Shown here piece after piece: positions 25,724 through 34,498 of a DNA stretch of 64,000 nucleotides (position 1 is its first letter; every line of letters begins with the position of its first letter). Under the pieces are notes generated by a model. It saw nothing but the letters and a program-made list of their open reading frames with translations. It was not told the origin of the DNA and made no database searches. A program made the translations under genes and the position numbers. Source of the DNA: an uncultured Armatimonadota bacterium (GTDB lineage: Bacteria > Armatimonadota > Fimbriimonadia > Fimbriimonadales > Fimbriimonadaceae); assembly GCA_903927025.1 (NCBI GenBank), contig CAIYLG010000037.1:52030-116029 (forward strand), written 5' to 3'.

Positions 25724-27124
25724 ATGGCTTATCAGTATGCGATGTCCGATGAAGAGCTAACCATTGACTGTTGTAAGGAGGTTCCTCTGGGGATCTTCGA
25801 TGCGGTGGGCTTGGCAGGGACGCTATCACTTTTGGTGCTCCTTATTCTTGCGGTAGACGCTTCAATCATTTTTCCTGGCGTTCCGAGATTTGGCTTCCCT
25901 CTGTGGACCCTTTGCCCGCTCGTCTATGGAACTTCCTTAGCAGTTGTGCTGCTCAAGTACCGAAGGTTTTCGAAAGTCCAGCTTCGCTTCAATAAGACTT
26001 ACATGAGGGCCCTCGATGCTGGAGTGTTGCGGCAGGAGATTCTCTGGGTGGATGTCCAGGGGATTCGAACCACAATCGATACGCGCCTGCAAACTGACAA
26101 CGGGATTTCGATCGTTGTTCCTCGCGGGGTGATGCGGAGCCATCGACACGAGTGCCGACTGCTCCGAAGGCAAATCCAGTCTTTGATAGAGCCTCCCGCC
26201 ACCCGGCCATCGGTTCCGAAGATTATCTTGGGCATGACGTTGTTTGTGCTCGGGTGTGCCTCTGTGTTTGCATTCAAACACGCGAATGTTGAGCGCGAGG
26301 GGGCGGTCGCGCTCCAGTCCTTGAATTGGGTCTATATCTGGGCGCTGGTGTTGGGGCTACCGTGCGCCGTGGTTGGGTTCCTGATTGCGGCGTTAGGCGC
26401 AGATAGACTCATGAAAGCCCCAAAGCGCCATCGATTTATGATCTCCGACGATGGGATTGCCTTTGGAAGGCGACGGATCCGCTGGGATCACGTGCAGCAA
26501 CTAGATCAGTTTGGCCTTGAGGATCACGTGTTGAGGTTGCGACTGGACGATGGAAAGAGCCTCACGGTCAACTGCAAGAAGTATCTAGATGGCATTGAAC
26601 TTCGCGATGGAATTTTGGGAGCGCTGTCTGACCGTTTCGGTGAGTCCGGCTCCGGAGCCTTATTGCATCCGAGACGACAACTGACGGTGCGAACGAGCAA
26701 CAATTCTTGGCCGCTTATCCTCATCTTGACGGGATATTCCCTGGCCGGTCTCGTTGCCATGATCATCGTGTTGATGGGACGGGTTCACTTTAAGGATATG
26801 GCTTCCGAGGTCTTCTTCGTTGGCGTCGTGCTTGCTTGGTGGATCTTGTATGGTTTTGCTGTTACGGACCTGATTTCACAAATCGAGTTAGGTAAAGACG
26901 TTCTGAGCCGACGAAACCTTAGGGGAAAGCTTACGAAGATTCGACTCACTGACGTAGAGAGCGTGACGATCCGTCATCTGCGATCGACACAGGATGCCGT
27001 TGACAGCATGATAGTTCGGAGCGGTGACAGCGTGATCGTGCTCAACTCGCATATTGATAAATACTGCGAATTGCGGGACGCTGTCCTTGCGGCCGTTCCG
27101 GAAAGCATCGTGCGCGCCAGCTGA
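25724..27124 (+). CDS. Membrane protein with repeated bPH-like modules (paralogue 1)
   Basis: The 466-residue protein has three pairs of hydrophobic helices (about 28-75, 165-225, 328-385), each followed by a short soluble module. The modules contain related strings: EILWVDVQGIRTTIDTRLQT, RIRWDHVQQLDQFGLEDHVL then LTVNCKKYLDGIELRDGILG, and TKIRLTDVESVTIRHLRS then VIVLNSHIDKYCELRDAVLA. The pattern 'I-x-W/L-x-D-V-x-x-I/V ... K/D-Y-x-x-x-E-L-R-D-A/G' is like bacterial pleckstrin-homology (bPH/YdbT-type) domains next to membrane helices. I do not know a described family with this layout. The gene is the first of two tandem paralogues behind an M50-like protease. Confidence 0.7.
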   Translation: MAYQYAMSDEELTIDCCKEVPLGIFDAVGLAGTLSLLVLLILAVDASIIFPGVPRFGFPLWTLCPLVYGTSLAVVLLKYRRFSKVQLRFNKTYMRALDAGVLRQEILWVDVQGIRTTIDTRLQTDNGISIVVPRGVMRSHRHECRLLRRQIQSLIEPPATRPSVPKIILGMTLFVLGCASVFAFKHANVEREGAVALQSLNWVYIWALVLGLPCAVVGFLIAALGADRLMKAPKRHRFMISDDGIAFGRRRIRWDHVQQLDQFGLEDHVLRLRLDDGKSLTVNCKKYLDGIELRDGILGALSDRFGESGSGALLHPRRQLTVRTSNNSWPLILILTGYSLAGLVAMIIVLMGRVHFKDMASEVFFVGVVLAWWILYGFAVTDLISQIELGKDVLSRRNLRGKLTKIRLTDVESVTIRHLRSTQDAVDSMIVRSGDSVIVLNSHIDKYCELRDAVLAAVPESIVRAS

Positions 27125-27166
27125 GGCTGGACCCGATCATTTTGCTGGCGTAAACTTTATGTGGCC

Positions 27167-28570
27167 ATGGAGAACCGTGTTGCACTCACTGACGAAGAAC
27201 TCGGATTTGAGTGTGGTACCAAGCTGTTCCTCGCCAATGCGTTCGTAGCTGTTTTGTTTGGGTGGATGGCCTGGGTGCCTGCCAGCTTGCTGTACACAGC
27301 CACCCAGGTTGCCGTGCCCGGCCTCCCAACTGGAGGCGGAGCTATCGGCCTGATCACGGCCGTGTGTCTAGGCGCGGCACAAGTGTGGGCGTTCGTCGCG
27401 GCTCAGCGCTTTCGTGACGTTTCCTTTCGCTTCAATCGGACCTACCTCAAGGTCTACAGGGATAAGATTGTTCGCACCCATATTCTGTGGGAAGACGTGG
27501 AGAGCGTCAGGCTAGGTGCGCCTTACGTCGTGAGAACCCGTCAGGGCACGGTCGTGGAGATCCCTTTCGGTGCCCTGATGAGTGAGCGCTTTGACAATCG
27601 ATCGCTGAAGAACCAGTTGGAGAGCTTTCAAAAGCCCGCTGCCGAACCTTCACCCAAGAAGTTTGGATGGATTGGGTTGACGGGGACCCTCATCGGCGTT
27701 CCATTGCTGATGGCTTCAAAGCGGCCACCAGATGTTTTCAGGGACGCCCAAGGACTATCCAGTTCGGTTTGGCTTCAACTGCTCCCTTTCGTCATTGGCG
27801 CGGTTGGCACGGTGACCGGAGTCCTGTGCCTTCTGATTTGGCTGAGCTTGGTTACCGAGCGCAAGAAGGCACATCCTTATCGAGTGGCGACAGAAGGGAT
27901 CTGGGAAGGTCAAAAGCTCACCCCTTGGGCTGATGTGGATCGGATCACTAGGTTGGGGCCAAAAAATATGCAGATCCAGATTGCCTTCCAGAAAGGTTCA
28001 CGGCAGATTATTGACTGCGAGAAGTATTTGGATGGGGAAGATCTCCGTGAGGCGATCCTCTTTATGGCGCCCCCTCAAGCAGTGCAGCAACCCTCGATGG
28101 GGCTCGGCCTTTTGCCGGGACAAACACTCATCTCTAAAAGCTGGACCACACAAATGGACACCTTGGGATGTTTGGGTCTTGTCGCGATTGGGGCTGCAGT
28201 TCTAAGTCTTGCCGCAATCTCGGGATTACTGGGAGACCCGAGGCGGTCCGATGCGTTTGGGATGGGAGTCCTTAGCTTTTTGCTGTTCGTCCTACTGGGC
28301 GGAGTCATGTTGCTTGCCTGCTATCGTGTTGAGCTAAACGATACTGAGGTCAGGCTCAAGCGCGTTCTCTTCCCAGCGAAGGTCATTCTGCTTGATGACA
28401 TTCAATCGGTTGAGGTGCGATGTTTACGTGCCAAGGATGGTCCCTTGGATGTGATGACGCTGCGTTCACGGGACCGGTCAATCGGCATTAGCTCACGACT
28501 CGAGAAATACGGTGAGTTTCGGGATGCCATTCAGTGCCGTGTTCCGGCTGATCGCATTCGATACAGTTAA
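27167..28570 (+). CDS. Membrane protein with repeated bPH-like modules (paralogue 2)
   Basis: This 467-residue protein (ATG 27167; a GTG at 27161 is the alternative) is a clear paralogue of the preceding gene in the same order: N-terminal LTDEELGFECGTKLFLANAF matching MSDEELTIDCCKEVPLGIFD, then VSFRFNRTYLKVYRDKIV and THILWEDVESVRLG, LTPWADVDRITRLGPKNM then IIDCEKYLDGEDLREAILFM, and ILLDDIQSVEVRCLRAKDGP then SSRLEKYGEFRDAIQ. Again three helix pairs alternate with three PH-like modules. The copies differ throughout, so the duplication is old. A role in envelope maintenance or signalling is only a guess. Confidence 0.7.
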   Translation: MENRVALTDEELGFECGTKLFLANAFVAVLFGWMAWVPASLLYTATQVAVPGLPTGGGAIGLITAVCLGAAQVWAFVAAQRFRDVSFRFNRTYLKVYRDKIVRTHILWEDVESVRLGAPYVVRTRQGTVVEIPFGALMSERFDNRSLKNQLESFQKPAAEPSPKKFGWIGLTGTLIGVPLLMASKRPPDVFRDAQGLSSSVWLQLLPFVIGAVGTVTGVLCLLIWLSLVTERKKAHPYRVATEGIWEGQKLTPWADVDRITRLGPKNMQIQIAFQKGSRQIIDCEKYLDGEDLREAILFMAPPQAVQQPSMGLGLLPGQTLISKSWTTQMDTLGCLGLVAIGAAVLSLAAISGLLGDPRRSDAFGMGVLSFLLFVLLGGVMLLACYRVELNDTEVRLKRVLFPAKVILLDDIQSVEVRCLRAKDGPLDVMTLRSRDRSIGISSRLEKYGEFRDAIQCRVPADRIRYS

Positions 28571-28685
28571 TTTTACTGATGAGTTGAAACTCGGCGTCTA
28601 CCATTAGCCGTAGTGCGTTAGGCGCTTCTGCGCCCGAACCTTTCAGTCGTAAAACCCCTCGGAATGAGAGCACATTTTCTCCAAA

Positions 28686-28701
28686 TGCTAAAAAAACTGC
28701 A
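28686..28701. promoter_or_regulatory. Possible BlaI-type operator, distal half-site
   Basis: TGCTAAAAAAACTGCA carries the same TGCTAAAA half as the nearer palindrome 44 bases downstream, but its right arm is weaker. It lies upstream of the BlaI-like gene, where autoregulatory sites are expected. Confidence 0.4.
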
Positions 28702-28729
28702 CATTTTTCTTGGCAATATGAAACCTACG

Positions 28730-28745
28730 TGCTAAAATTTCAGCA
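28730..28745. promoter_or_regulatory. Probable BlaI-type operator palindrome
   Basis: TGCTAAAATTTCAGCA is a 16-base inverted repeat with one mismatched pair (arms TGCT(A)AAA and TTT(C)AGCA). It lies 25 bases before the BlaI-like start at 28771. BlaI/MecI repressors bind such dyads in their own promoter; binding here is an inference. Confidence 0.6.
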
Positions 28746-28770
28746 TGTTAGGGTGGAGTCGGGTTACAAC

Positions 28771-29166
28771 ATGCAGCTAGTGAAAAAAGGTCTAAGCCGA
28801 AGAGAGCGGGAGATGGTCGATATCCTTCATCGACTGGGCAGCGCCACCGCGGCTGAAGTTCACGAGCAGATGGCAGATGCCCCTACCTACTCAGCAGTTA
28901 GGGCCACCCTTCGAATCTTGGAAGAGAAGGGACATATCCACCACGTTCAAGACGGCAAGCGATTTGTCTACGAACCGTCGGTTGACAAACAGGATGCCGC
29001 GGCTTCGGCACTCAACCAGGTGGTGTCCACCTTTTTCGGTGGGAGCCTGGAAGGTGTGGTGCGCACATTCCTATCGGCAGAGGAATCTCAGATTCAGGCA
29101 GGAGAGCTGGATAGGCTCTCGGCACTTATTGAAGCGGCAAGGCAAAAGGAGAACACAGAAAAGTGA
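28771..29166 (+). CDS. BlaI/MecI/CopY-family repressor
   Basis: The 131-residue protein starts at ATG 28771 (MQLVKKGLSRREREMVDILH). It has the winged-helix DNA-binding domain of BlaI/MecI regulators: GSATAAEVHEQMADAPTYSA, VRATLRILEEKGHIHHVQDG, KRFVYEPSV. The C-terminal half (about 80-131) would form the dimer. Such repressors are inactivated through a BlaR1-type membrane metalloprotease, here encoded immediately downstream with a 4-base overlap (GTGA). Two TGCTAAAA-type sites lie upstream. Nothing nearby is a beta-lactamase, so the signal is probably an envelope cue other than, or in addition to, beta-lactams. Confidence 0.92.
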   Translation: MQLVKKGLSRREREMVDILHRLGSATAAEVHEQMADAPTYSAVRATLRILEEKGHIHHVQDGKRFVYEPSVDKQDAAASALNQVVSTFFGGSLEGVVRTFLSAEESQIQAGELDRLSALIEAARQKENTEK

Positions 29167-30764
29167 ACCTGATCGATCTCGGGATCAAATCGGTTATCGT
29201 GGGAACATTGGGCTGGATGGCAGTCAGCGCGCTTCGACGCAGCTCCGCCTCCACTCGACACACTCTGTTGTTCCTGGCGATTGGTGGAGTTTGCTTACTG
29301 CCAATCATTTCTGCACTTTTGCCCTCATGGCACATGCCGTTTTATACAATCTCCGAGCACACAGTCAGCACCCCGACTGTGGCCCCCAACTCGGTTGCCG
29401 TGACAACCACGATGCAGGCTGCACCAAAGGCGCCGAGCACGGGTTTCATCGTCACTGAGATTCTGGCTGCGCTATGGACGGCTGGCGCAGCCTTGCTCGG
29501 AATTCGGCTAGGGATTCGCCTGTATCGGCTCGCAAAAACCGAGCGCGAGTTCGAAATGAATTCGGATCCTCGGCTGCAGGAACTCGTCAGCAATCAGTGC
29601 AGGCTCAGTCGCCGTCACGTGCTGCTGCTTCAAGGACCGGCTGGCGAGCCTCCGATGACGTGGGGACAGTCGCGACCCGTGCTCGTGCTGCCTGAAGATG
29701 CCTATGGGTGGCCGGATGACCGACTCACCTCCGTGGTAATGCACGAACTTGCTCACATCGAACGGTCAGACTGGCTCATTAGCCTCTTCGCAGAAGCTGC
29801 TTGCGCCATCAATTGGTTCAATCCGTTCGTTTGGGTGATGAAGCGACAGATGGAGATTGAGAGCGAGACGGCGGCCGACGATCGTGTGCTGAGTCAAGGC
29901 GTTTCGGCGGTTCAGTACGCCTCTCACTTGGTCGACGTTACGCGACAGCTTTGCCTTGAGCGATCCTCGACGCACGTTGCACTGGCAATGGCTCGTCCCG
30001 GCAAACTGGACACTCGAATTCGAGCCATTCTCGAAGGGAAGCGTTCTCGTCGCAACCTGAGAGGAAGCATCACGCTGGTTTTGGCGGCAACGATTTCTGG
30101 AATTGCGGCACTAGTCGCCACCGCTGCCCCAACGGTAGTAAGACACTCCAGCGGCGGTGCCGTTCCTAAACTCACATCCGACCTGCTTCACCGAGGGCCG
30201 CAGAAGGTGCTGGAGAATTCCGGTGACATTCAACCTATTGAATTTGAGAGCGACAAGATGCTCGAAAATTCTGCTGACGATGCCGAGAGTTTTGTCGGAG
30301 ACATTCCGCCTGTGGGGCAAGTCGAACACAATCGGGCCCCGTCTGCCAAGAGAGCGAGTCACTCCTATAAAAAGGTCGTTCCCGCACCCACTCCAAAGGT
30401 TCCTGCACCAGCGGCAAAGGATCGGACCAGTATCACAATATCTGGCGACGATCCCGAAATCCACGTGGACCTTTCCGAGATTGCGGAAGAGCTCAAGAAG
30501 GCAGGCGCGGAAGTGGAGCATTCCAAAGCTGAATCAATGAGGGAGATTAGCGCTGCCAACCGTGAAGCAATGGAGGGCCTTGCTAAAGCTCACTTCCCCA
30601 ATAAGAAGTTCGCTGAAACGATTGCTCGGATCACAAAGGCCTCTGCGCAGATGGCACTAAATTCTGTCCAAGGGCTCTCAAAAACGCAACTCGATGCGGC
30701 GGCTAAGTCTTTAAAATCCCTGTCGCACCCATCCCCCCCACCTTCGAAACCCTCGCACCACTAA
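29163..30764 (+). CDS. BlaR1-like M56 membrane metalloprotease without penicillin-sensor domain
   Basis: The 533-residue protein has N-terminal membrane helices (about 5-22, 34-53, 97-115) and an M56 peptidase domain with zinc motif HELAH at 194-198 (TSVVMHELAHIERSDWLISL) and ESETAADDRVL (Glu235) as the third-ligand region. A further helix lies at about 301-320 (GSITLVLAATISGIAALVAT). The C-terminal ~210 residues replace the transpeptidase-like sensor of true BlaR1 with a low-complexity Pro/Ala/Ser linker and a helical segment (DLSEIAEELKKAGAEVEHSK). It starts with GTG 29163, overlapping the BlaI stop. It probably senses an envelope signal and triggers BlaI cleavage. Confidence 0.88.
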   Translation: MNLIDLGIKSVIVGTLGWMAVSALRRSSASTRHTLLFLAIGGVCLLPIISALLPSWHMPFYTISEHTVSTPTVAPNSVAVTTTMQAAPKAPSTGFIVTEILAALWTAGAALLGIRLGIRLYRLAKTEREFEMNSDPRLQELVSNQCRLSRRHVLLLQGPAGEPPMTWGQSRPVLVLPEDAYGWPDDRLTSVVMHELAHIERSDWLISLFAEAACAINWFNPFVWVMKRQMEIESETAADDRVLSQGVSAVQYASHLVDVTRQLCLERSSTHVALAMARPGKLDTRIRAILEGKRSRRNLRGSITLVLAATISGIAALVATAAPTVVRHSSGGAVPKLTSDLLHRGPQKVLENSGDIQPIEFESDKMLENSADDAESFVGDIPPVGQVEHNRAPSAKRASHSYKKVVPAPTPKVPAPAAKDRTSITISGDDPEIHVDLSEIAEELKKAGAEVEHSKAESMREISAANREAMEGLAKAHFPNKKFAETIARITKASAQMALNSVQGLSKTQLDAAAKSLKSLSHPSPPPSKPSHH

Positions 30765-30794
30765 GCTAGGGCACCCTTAACTTCACTTTTATTG

Positions 30795-30815
30795 CCGGAG
30801 CGGAAAGCGCTCCGG
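30795..30815 (+). other. Strong hairpin between BlaR1-like and coiled-coil genes
   Basis: CCGGAGCG (30795-30802) and CGCTCCGG (30808-30815) form an 8-bp GC-rich stem with a GAAAG loop. No T-tract follows, so it is more likely an mRNA-stability or processing element than a full terminator within the operon. Confidence 0.5.
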
Positions 30816-30860
30816 TACCGATCCAACACGCCTCGTTCACCCATTCAGGACGCAAATACA

Positions 30861-32351
30861 ATGCTCAAAACCACTATCATGCTCGTCTCCGTCGGTGCAG
30901 TCGGAACCTCTCTGCTTGGAAGCAGACTGGTTGCAGGAACGCCTTCTCCTGATCGCAAAGAATCCAATTTATCTGTTAGCGTGGCCAACGCGAGCCGGCT
31001 CGAAGTCAAGATTCCGCTCGGCAAGGTCACCGTGATTGCAGATGATTCCCGTGAGATGCGCGTTCACGTGGTGCGCACTGCAAAGGGCACGCTCGATGAG
31101 AGCGCCAGGCGATGGATGAATGATTCCTACCTGACCGCAGATAACAAGAATGGAGTGCTCACAGTCGTCGACCATCCATTCGGCAACGAGCGCCTCAGCA
31201 ATGTGAAGTCCTCAGGTAACGATCGAAATCAAACCCACCGAACCCTGGATCTCGATGTTCAGATTCATGTTCCTTCCGCGCTTGCGGCCAAGGTGAACAT
31301 TTCTGCCGGTGAGGCTGACTTGGGAGGTCGATTCCGATCCGTTGATGCGGAAGTCAGCGCAGGAACTCTCAGCGCAGATCGAATACGGACCGACGGCACT
31401 TTGAGCCTCAAAGTTGGAGCTGGTTCGCTTTTTGCAGGCATTTCGTCTGGCAGCCGGGCGACTGGCCATCTCAGTGTGGGTGCTGGAGAAGTGAAGCTAA
31501 GAATTCCTGGTGGCAGCGGAGCAGATGTCTCTGCGGACGTCGCCATCGGAGAAATCACCGGACTGCCTGGCAAAGCCCATAAAGAGGACGGAATCCACTT
31601 GGGAGACCATCGCCACGGGCGGACGGGAAGTGGCGAGGCTAAGGTCTCCATTCATGTAGGCGCGGGCAACATCGCAGTTGATTCGGAAGGACGTGTTGAA
31701 GCCAGCACGATGCCTGAAGAGGTCGGTGAAACCTTAGCAGAAGTCAAAGAGGGTGACTCTGACTTAGACATCAAGATCGATTCGGACCTCAACAAGACAA
31801 TTGCCGAGGCCATGGCATCGGCCAATTCGGCAATGGCTTCAGCCGATGTGGACCTGAAAATCGATCTCAAGGACCTTAAGGGTTTGGATGAGCTCAAGGA
31901 ATTGAAGGAGCTGAAAGAGCTCAAGAGCTTGGAGAGCCTCAAGGATCTTGATGTCGATTCCAAAGACATGCACTTTGAGTTCAGTGACGATGGCAACGGG
32001 AAGCACAGCGCGGAGCAGCTTAAGAAGGCCCACGCCGAAATTGAGAGAGCAATGAAAATGGCGGCAGAGTCGCTAAAGAAGATGCGCCCCGAAATCGAGA
32101 GGCAGATGCGGGCATCGAAGCCAGAAATGGAACGTGCCATGAAGGAAGCTCAAGAAGAGGTCGCCAAAGCCATGAAGCAGATGCGGCCCGAGATTGAGCG
32201 TGCGATGAAGGAAGCTCGCGAAGAGATGGCTCGCTCCTCCAAAGAGATGAAGAACATCAAGCCGGAAATCGAGCGCGCGATTCGAGAAGCACTTGAGGAA
32301 CTCAAGAAGGCGCTAAAAGAAATCAAGTCAGAAGAAAAGGCAAAAGCCTAA
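30861..32351 (+). CDS. Secreted DUF4097-like beta protein with long coiled-coil tail
   Basis: The 496-residue protein starts with a signal peptide (MLKTTIMLVSVGAVGTSLLG). Residues about 35-280 are rich in short beta repeats (VKIPLGKVTVIADD, KVNISAGEADLGG, AEVSAGTLSADRIRTDG, LKVGAGSLFAGIS, LSVGAGEVKLRIPG), the pattern of DUF4097-type right-handed beta-helix proteins. Residues about 300-496 are charged and helical, with Leu/Lys runs (LKDLKGLDELKELKELKELK) and repeats built on MRPEIERAMKEA, which predict a long coiled coil. It follows the BlaI/BlaR1 pair after a hairpin and is probably in the same regulon. It may be a periplasmic scaffold or surface stalk; no catalytic residues are seen. Confidence 0.78.
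   Translation: MLKTTIMLVSVGAVGTSLLGSRLVAGTPSPDRKESNLSVSVANASRLEVKIPLGKVTVIADDSREMRVHVVRTAKGTLDESARRWMNDSYLTADNKNGVLTVVDHPFGNERLSNVKSSGNDRNQTHRTLDLDVQIHVPSALAAKVNISAGEADLGGRFRSVDAEVSAGTLSADRIRTDGTLSLKVGAGSLFAGISSGSRATGHLSVGAGEVKLRIPGGSGADVSADVAIGEITGLPGKAHKEDGIHLGDHRHGRTGSGEAKVSIHVGAGNIAVDSEGRVEASTMPEEVGETLAEVKEGDSDLDIKIDSDLNKTIAEAMASANSAMASADVDLKIDLKDLKGLDELKELKELKELKSLESLKDLDVDSKDMHFEFSDDGNGKHSAEQLKKAHAEIERAMKMAAESLKKMRPEIERQMRASKPEMERAMKEAQEEVAKAMKQMRPEIERAMKEAREEMARSSKEMKNIKPEIERAIREALEELKKALKEIKSEEKAKA
32071..32340 (+). repeat. Imperfect tandem coding repeats in coiled-coil tail
   Basis: The coding DNA repeats units such as ATGCGSCCCGARATYGAG and ATGAAGGAAGCTCRMGAAGA at about 70-base spacing. 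They encode the recurrent MRPEIER and MKEAxEE heptad-like segments. Internal duplication of a coiled-coil unit is the simplest reading. Confidence 0.7.
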
Positions 32352-32365
32352 TCAGGACCCAACTC

Positions 32366-32431
32366 GCTGGGGTCAAAGAATCAGACCCCAGCATGGGAGC
32401 ACACTCCCATTCGCGCAGGCTGCCAGCGCGA
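32366..32431 (+). other. Three consecutive hairpins in intergenic region
   Basis: Three perfect stems follow one another: GCTGGGGTC/GACCCCAGC (32366-32374, 32384-32392), ATGGGAG/CTCCCAT (32393-32399, 32404-32410) and TCGCGC/GCGCGA (32411-32416, 32426-32431). They fill most of the 104-bp gap between the coiled-coil gene and the CBM9-like gene. They could act as a terminator, a regulated leader of the downstream gene, or a dispersed repeat. There is no T-tract after them. Confidence 0.6.
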
Positions 32432-32455
32432 ACCTAAGCGGCAGCAAGACCCCCT

Positions 32456-34498
32456 ATGAAAGTCACCCATTACGTGGCGTGGATTGGTCACGCCTGCCTG
32501 ACCTGTTGTCTGCTGGCCGCCGCACGTCCAGCCCTTGCGCAAAGCGTTATCACAGAATCTGCAATTCCCAACCCTCAGACTCCAGAAGGACCGTTTCCCA
32601 AGTGCGATTTCACGATTGCGAAGGCCATTAAGCCTCCGACGATCGACGGCGACCTGAACGATGAGTGCTGGAAGACCGCGACCCACGCCCCTGGATTCTT
32701 TCGGTTTCAAAGCAGGGAGCCGATTCATGAGCAGACCGAAGCCTGGATGTGCGCTGACAAAACCCACCTTTACTTTGGCTTTCACTGCAAAGACTCTCAT
32801 CCAGACCTGATCCGCGCTCATGAGACGCAGCGGGAGGGTGACTTAAGCCATGACGATTGGGTCGGTCTTGCCATTGACAGCCAAGGCACCAAGCGCAATG
32901 TCAGCCAGTTCCAAGTCTCTGCACGAGGGACTCAGTTCACCCAGCTCGAAGGAGGCACGGCCGACAATTTGACTTGGGCAGGAACTTGGAAGGCTGCCGC
33001 AAAGCGGGTCCCAGACGGTTGGACGGCGGAGATTGCCATTCCGTTTTCCATCCTCAGGTACCCCAAGAACGCGAAGTCGATGGGAATCGTGCTTCTTCGT
33101 GTGCTTGCAAGAGAGACCAATGCCGAGATCTGGCCCTACGTTCCTCCAGCGGGCGACAATAACCCGCTTCCATACGTCCCTGGGTTCAGCGGCGTAGAGC
33201 CTCCTAAGTTTGCGCCCCATCTCGTACTCTTGCCCTACATATTGGCCACGGGAGGCGGGCCCAATGCGGTGACGGGTGGATTGGATATGAAGTATCCGAT
33301 CTCGACAACGCTTACCGGCGTAGGAACGCTGTTTCCCGACTTTCGCACGGTCGAGCAGTCAGTTTCTGACCTGAGCTTTTCTTATACGGAAAAGTATGTG
33401 CAGGACCGTCGACCGTTCTTTGTAGAGGGGAGCAACCTGCTGCAGGACAATTTCCTGTTCTACTCACAGCGTATTCCGTTCGTGGATGAGGGAGCCAAAC
33501 TGATCGGAAAGGAGGGCCTAACCACTGTTTCCGCCTTGGCCGCCAACACAAATCAAGCAGGAGGTCAAACTTCTGTGATGACAAATGTGGCTCAGGATCT
33601 GGGCCTGTTCAGCCAAATTGGTGCCGCCTTTCTTTCCAACGACACAGGTGGTCAGCCAACCAATGAGGTCGCCCGCGTCTCTGGGCAGTACGGGACAATG
33701 ACAGGAAGTCGACAATCCTACTTGTCCGGGAACTACACAGGTTCTTGGCTTGGCGGATCAACAATGGACCACAACGACTGGTTCCAGGCTTCCAGCTATG
33801 GAGGCCACGGCAAATTGGGTGGCCAACTTTACTACACCGAAACGACTCAGGGCTTTGTGAACCAGCTAGGTCTCGTACCAGAAAAGGACCTGCACGGAAC
33901 GGGATTCTCGGTGAGCCAATACGACAACCTCGATAAGGGGAATGTGGAGGTTTATCAAGCAAATATTTCTGGCAGCACCTATAACCACATGTCGGGCGGA
34001 TTCTTCCACGACGATATCGCGCTGAACACCTACTGCATGGTGCGCAAGGGATATGGCTTCGAGTTCGATGTGGATGCAGGCAAGTACTGGCCGTATGTGG
34101 ACAACACCGTCACGACGGCGTTTTCCTGGAATCAAAAGACGCTGCTCCAGCAAGGGCGAATTTCGTTCCAGGTGGGGCACCGGGAAGACCAGCCTTACGA
34201 GTTCGTCTCGCTCAGCCAGGGCATCTTGGTCACCAAGCCATTCTCTCTGCAGCTCAGCTTTGGGTACGAGAGGCTAGATGGAACTGTGAACACCCAGTCG
34301 ATCATCACCGGAACGTACCGACTGAACTCTCACGAGACAATCGGAGGCCGACTCCTTCAGCAGAACGGCAATCTGGACGCTTACCTTTCGTATGGCAGGC
34401 GGGTGGTGAAGGGAACCGACGTGTTCGTGCTTATCGGCGACCCGAACAGCCCGCGTACTAGGGGGCAAGTGATCTTGAAGCTGGTCTGGCCGCTTTAG
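32456..34498 (+). CDS. CBM9-like/DUF5916 outer-membrane protein
   Basis: The 680-residue protein has a signal peptide (residues about 1-29, ending AAARPALAQ) and a CBM9-like N-terminal domain: KAIKPPTIDGDLNDECW, TEAWMCADKTHLYFGFHCKD, DWVGLAIDSQGT and VPDGWTAEIAIPFSILRY, up to about residue 215. The remainder matches the DUF5916 type: FFVEGSNLLQDNFLFYSQRI followed by a long series of alternating strands ending in VILKLVWPL, as expected for an outer-membrane beta-barrel with an aromatic C-terminal end. Members are often next to M56 or carbohydrate systems, and their function is unknown. It ends against a convergent nucleoside hydrolase gene with a shared terminator. Confidence 0.82.
   Translation: MKVTHYVAWIGHACLTCCLLAAARPALAQSVITESAIPNPQTPEGPFPKCDFTIAKAIKPPTIDGDLNDECWKTATHAPGFFRFQSREPIHEQTEAWMCADKTHLYFGFHCKDSHPDLIRAHETQREGDLSHDDWVGLAIDSQGTKRNVSQFQVSARGTQFTQLEGGTADNLTWAGTWKAAAKRVPDGWTAEIAIPFSILRYPKNAKSMGIVLLRVLARETNAEIWPYVPPAGDNNPLPYVPGFSGVEPPKFAPHLVLLPYILATGGGPNAVTGGLDMKYPISTTLTGVGTLFPDFRTVEQSVSDLSFSYTEKYVQDRRPFFVEGSNLLQDNFLFYSQRIPFVDEGAKLIGKEGLTTVSALAANTNQAGGQTSVMTNVAQDLGLFSQIGAAFLSNDTGGQPTNEVARVSGQYGTMTGSRQSYLSGNYTGSWLGGSTMDHNDWFQASSYGGHGKLGGQLYYTETTQGFVNQLGLVPEKDLHGTGFSVSQYDNLDKGNVEVYQANISGSTYNHMSGGFFHDDIALNTYCMVRKGYGFEFDVDAGKYWPYVDNTVTTAFSWNQKTLLQQGRISFQVGHREDQPYEFVSLSQGILVTKPFSLQLSFGYERLDGTVNTQSIITGTYRLNSHETIGGRLLQQNGNLDAYLSYGRRVVKGTDVFVLIGDPNSPRTRGQVILKLVWPL

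Noticed and set aside
29163..30764. True beta-lactam sensor BlaR1
   Set aside because: The C-terminal penicillin-binding domain with SxxK is missing and no beta-lactamase gene is nearby.
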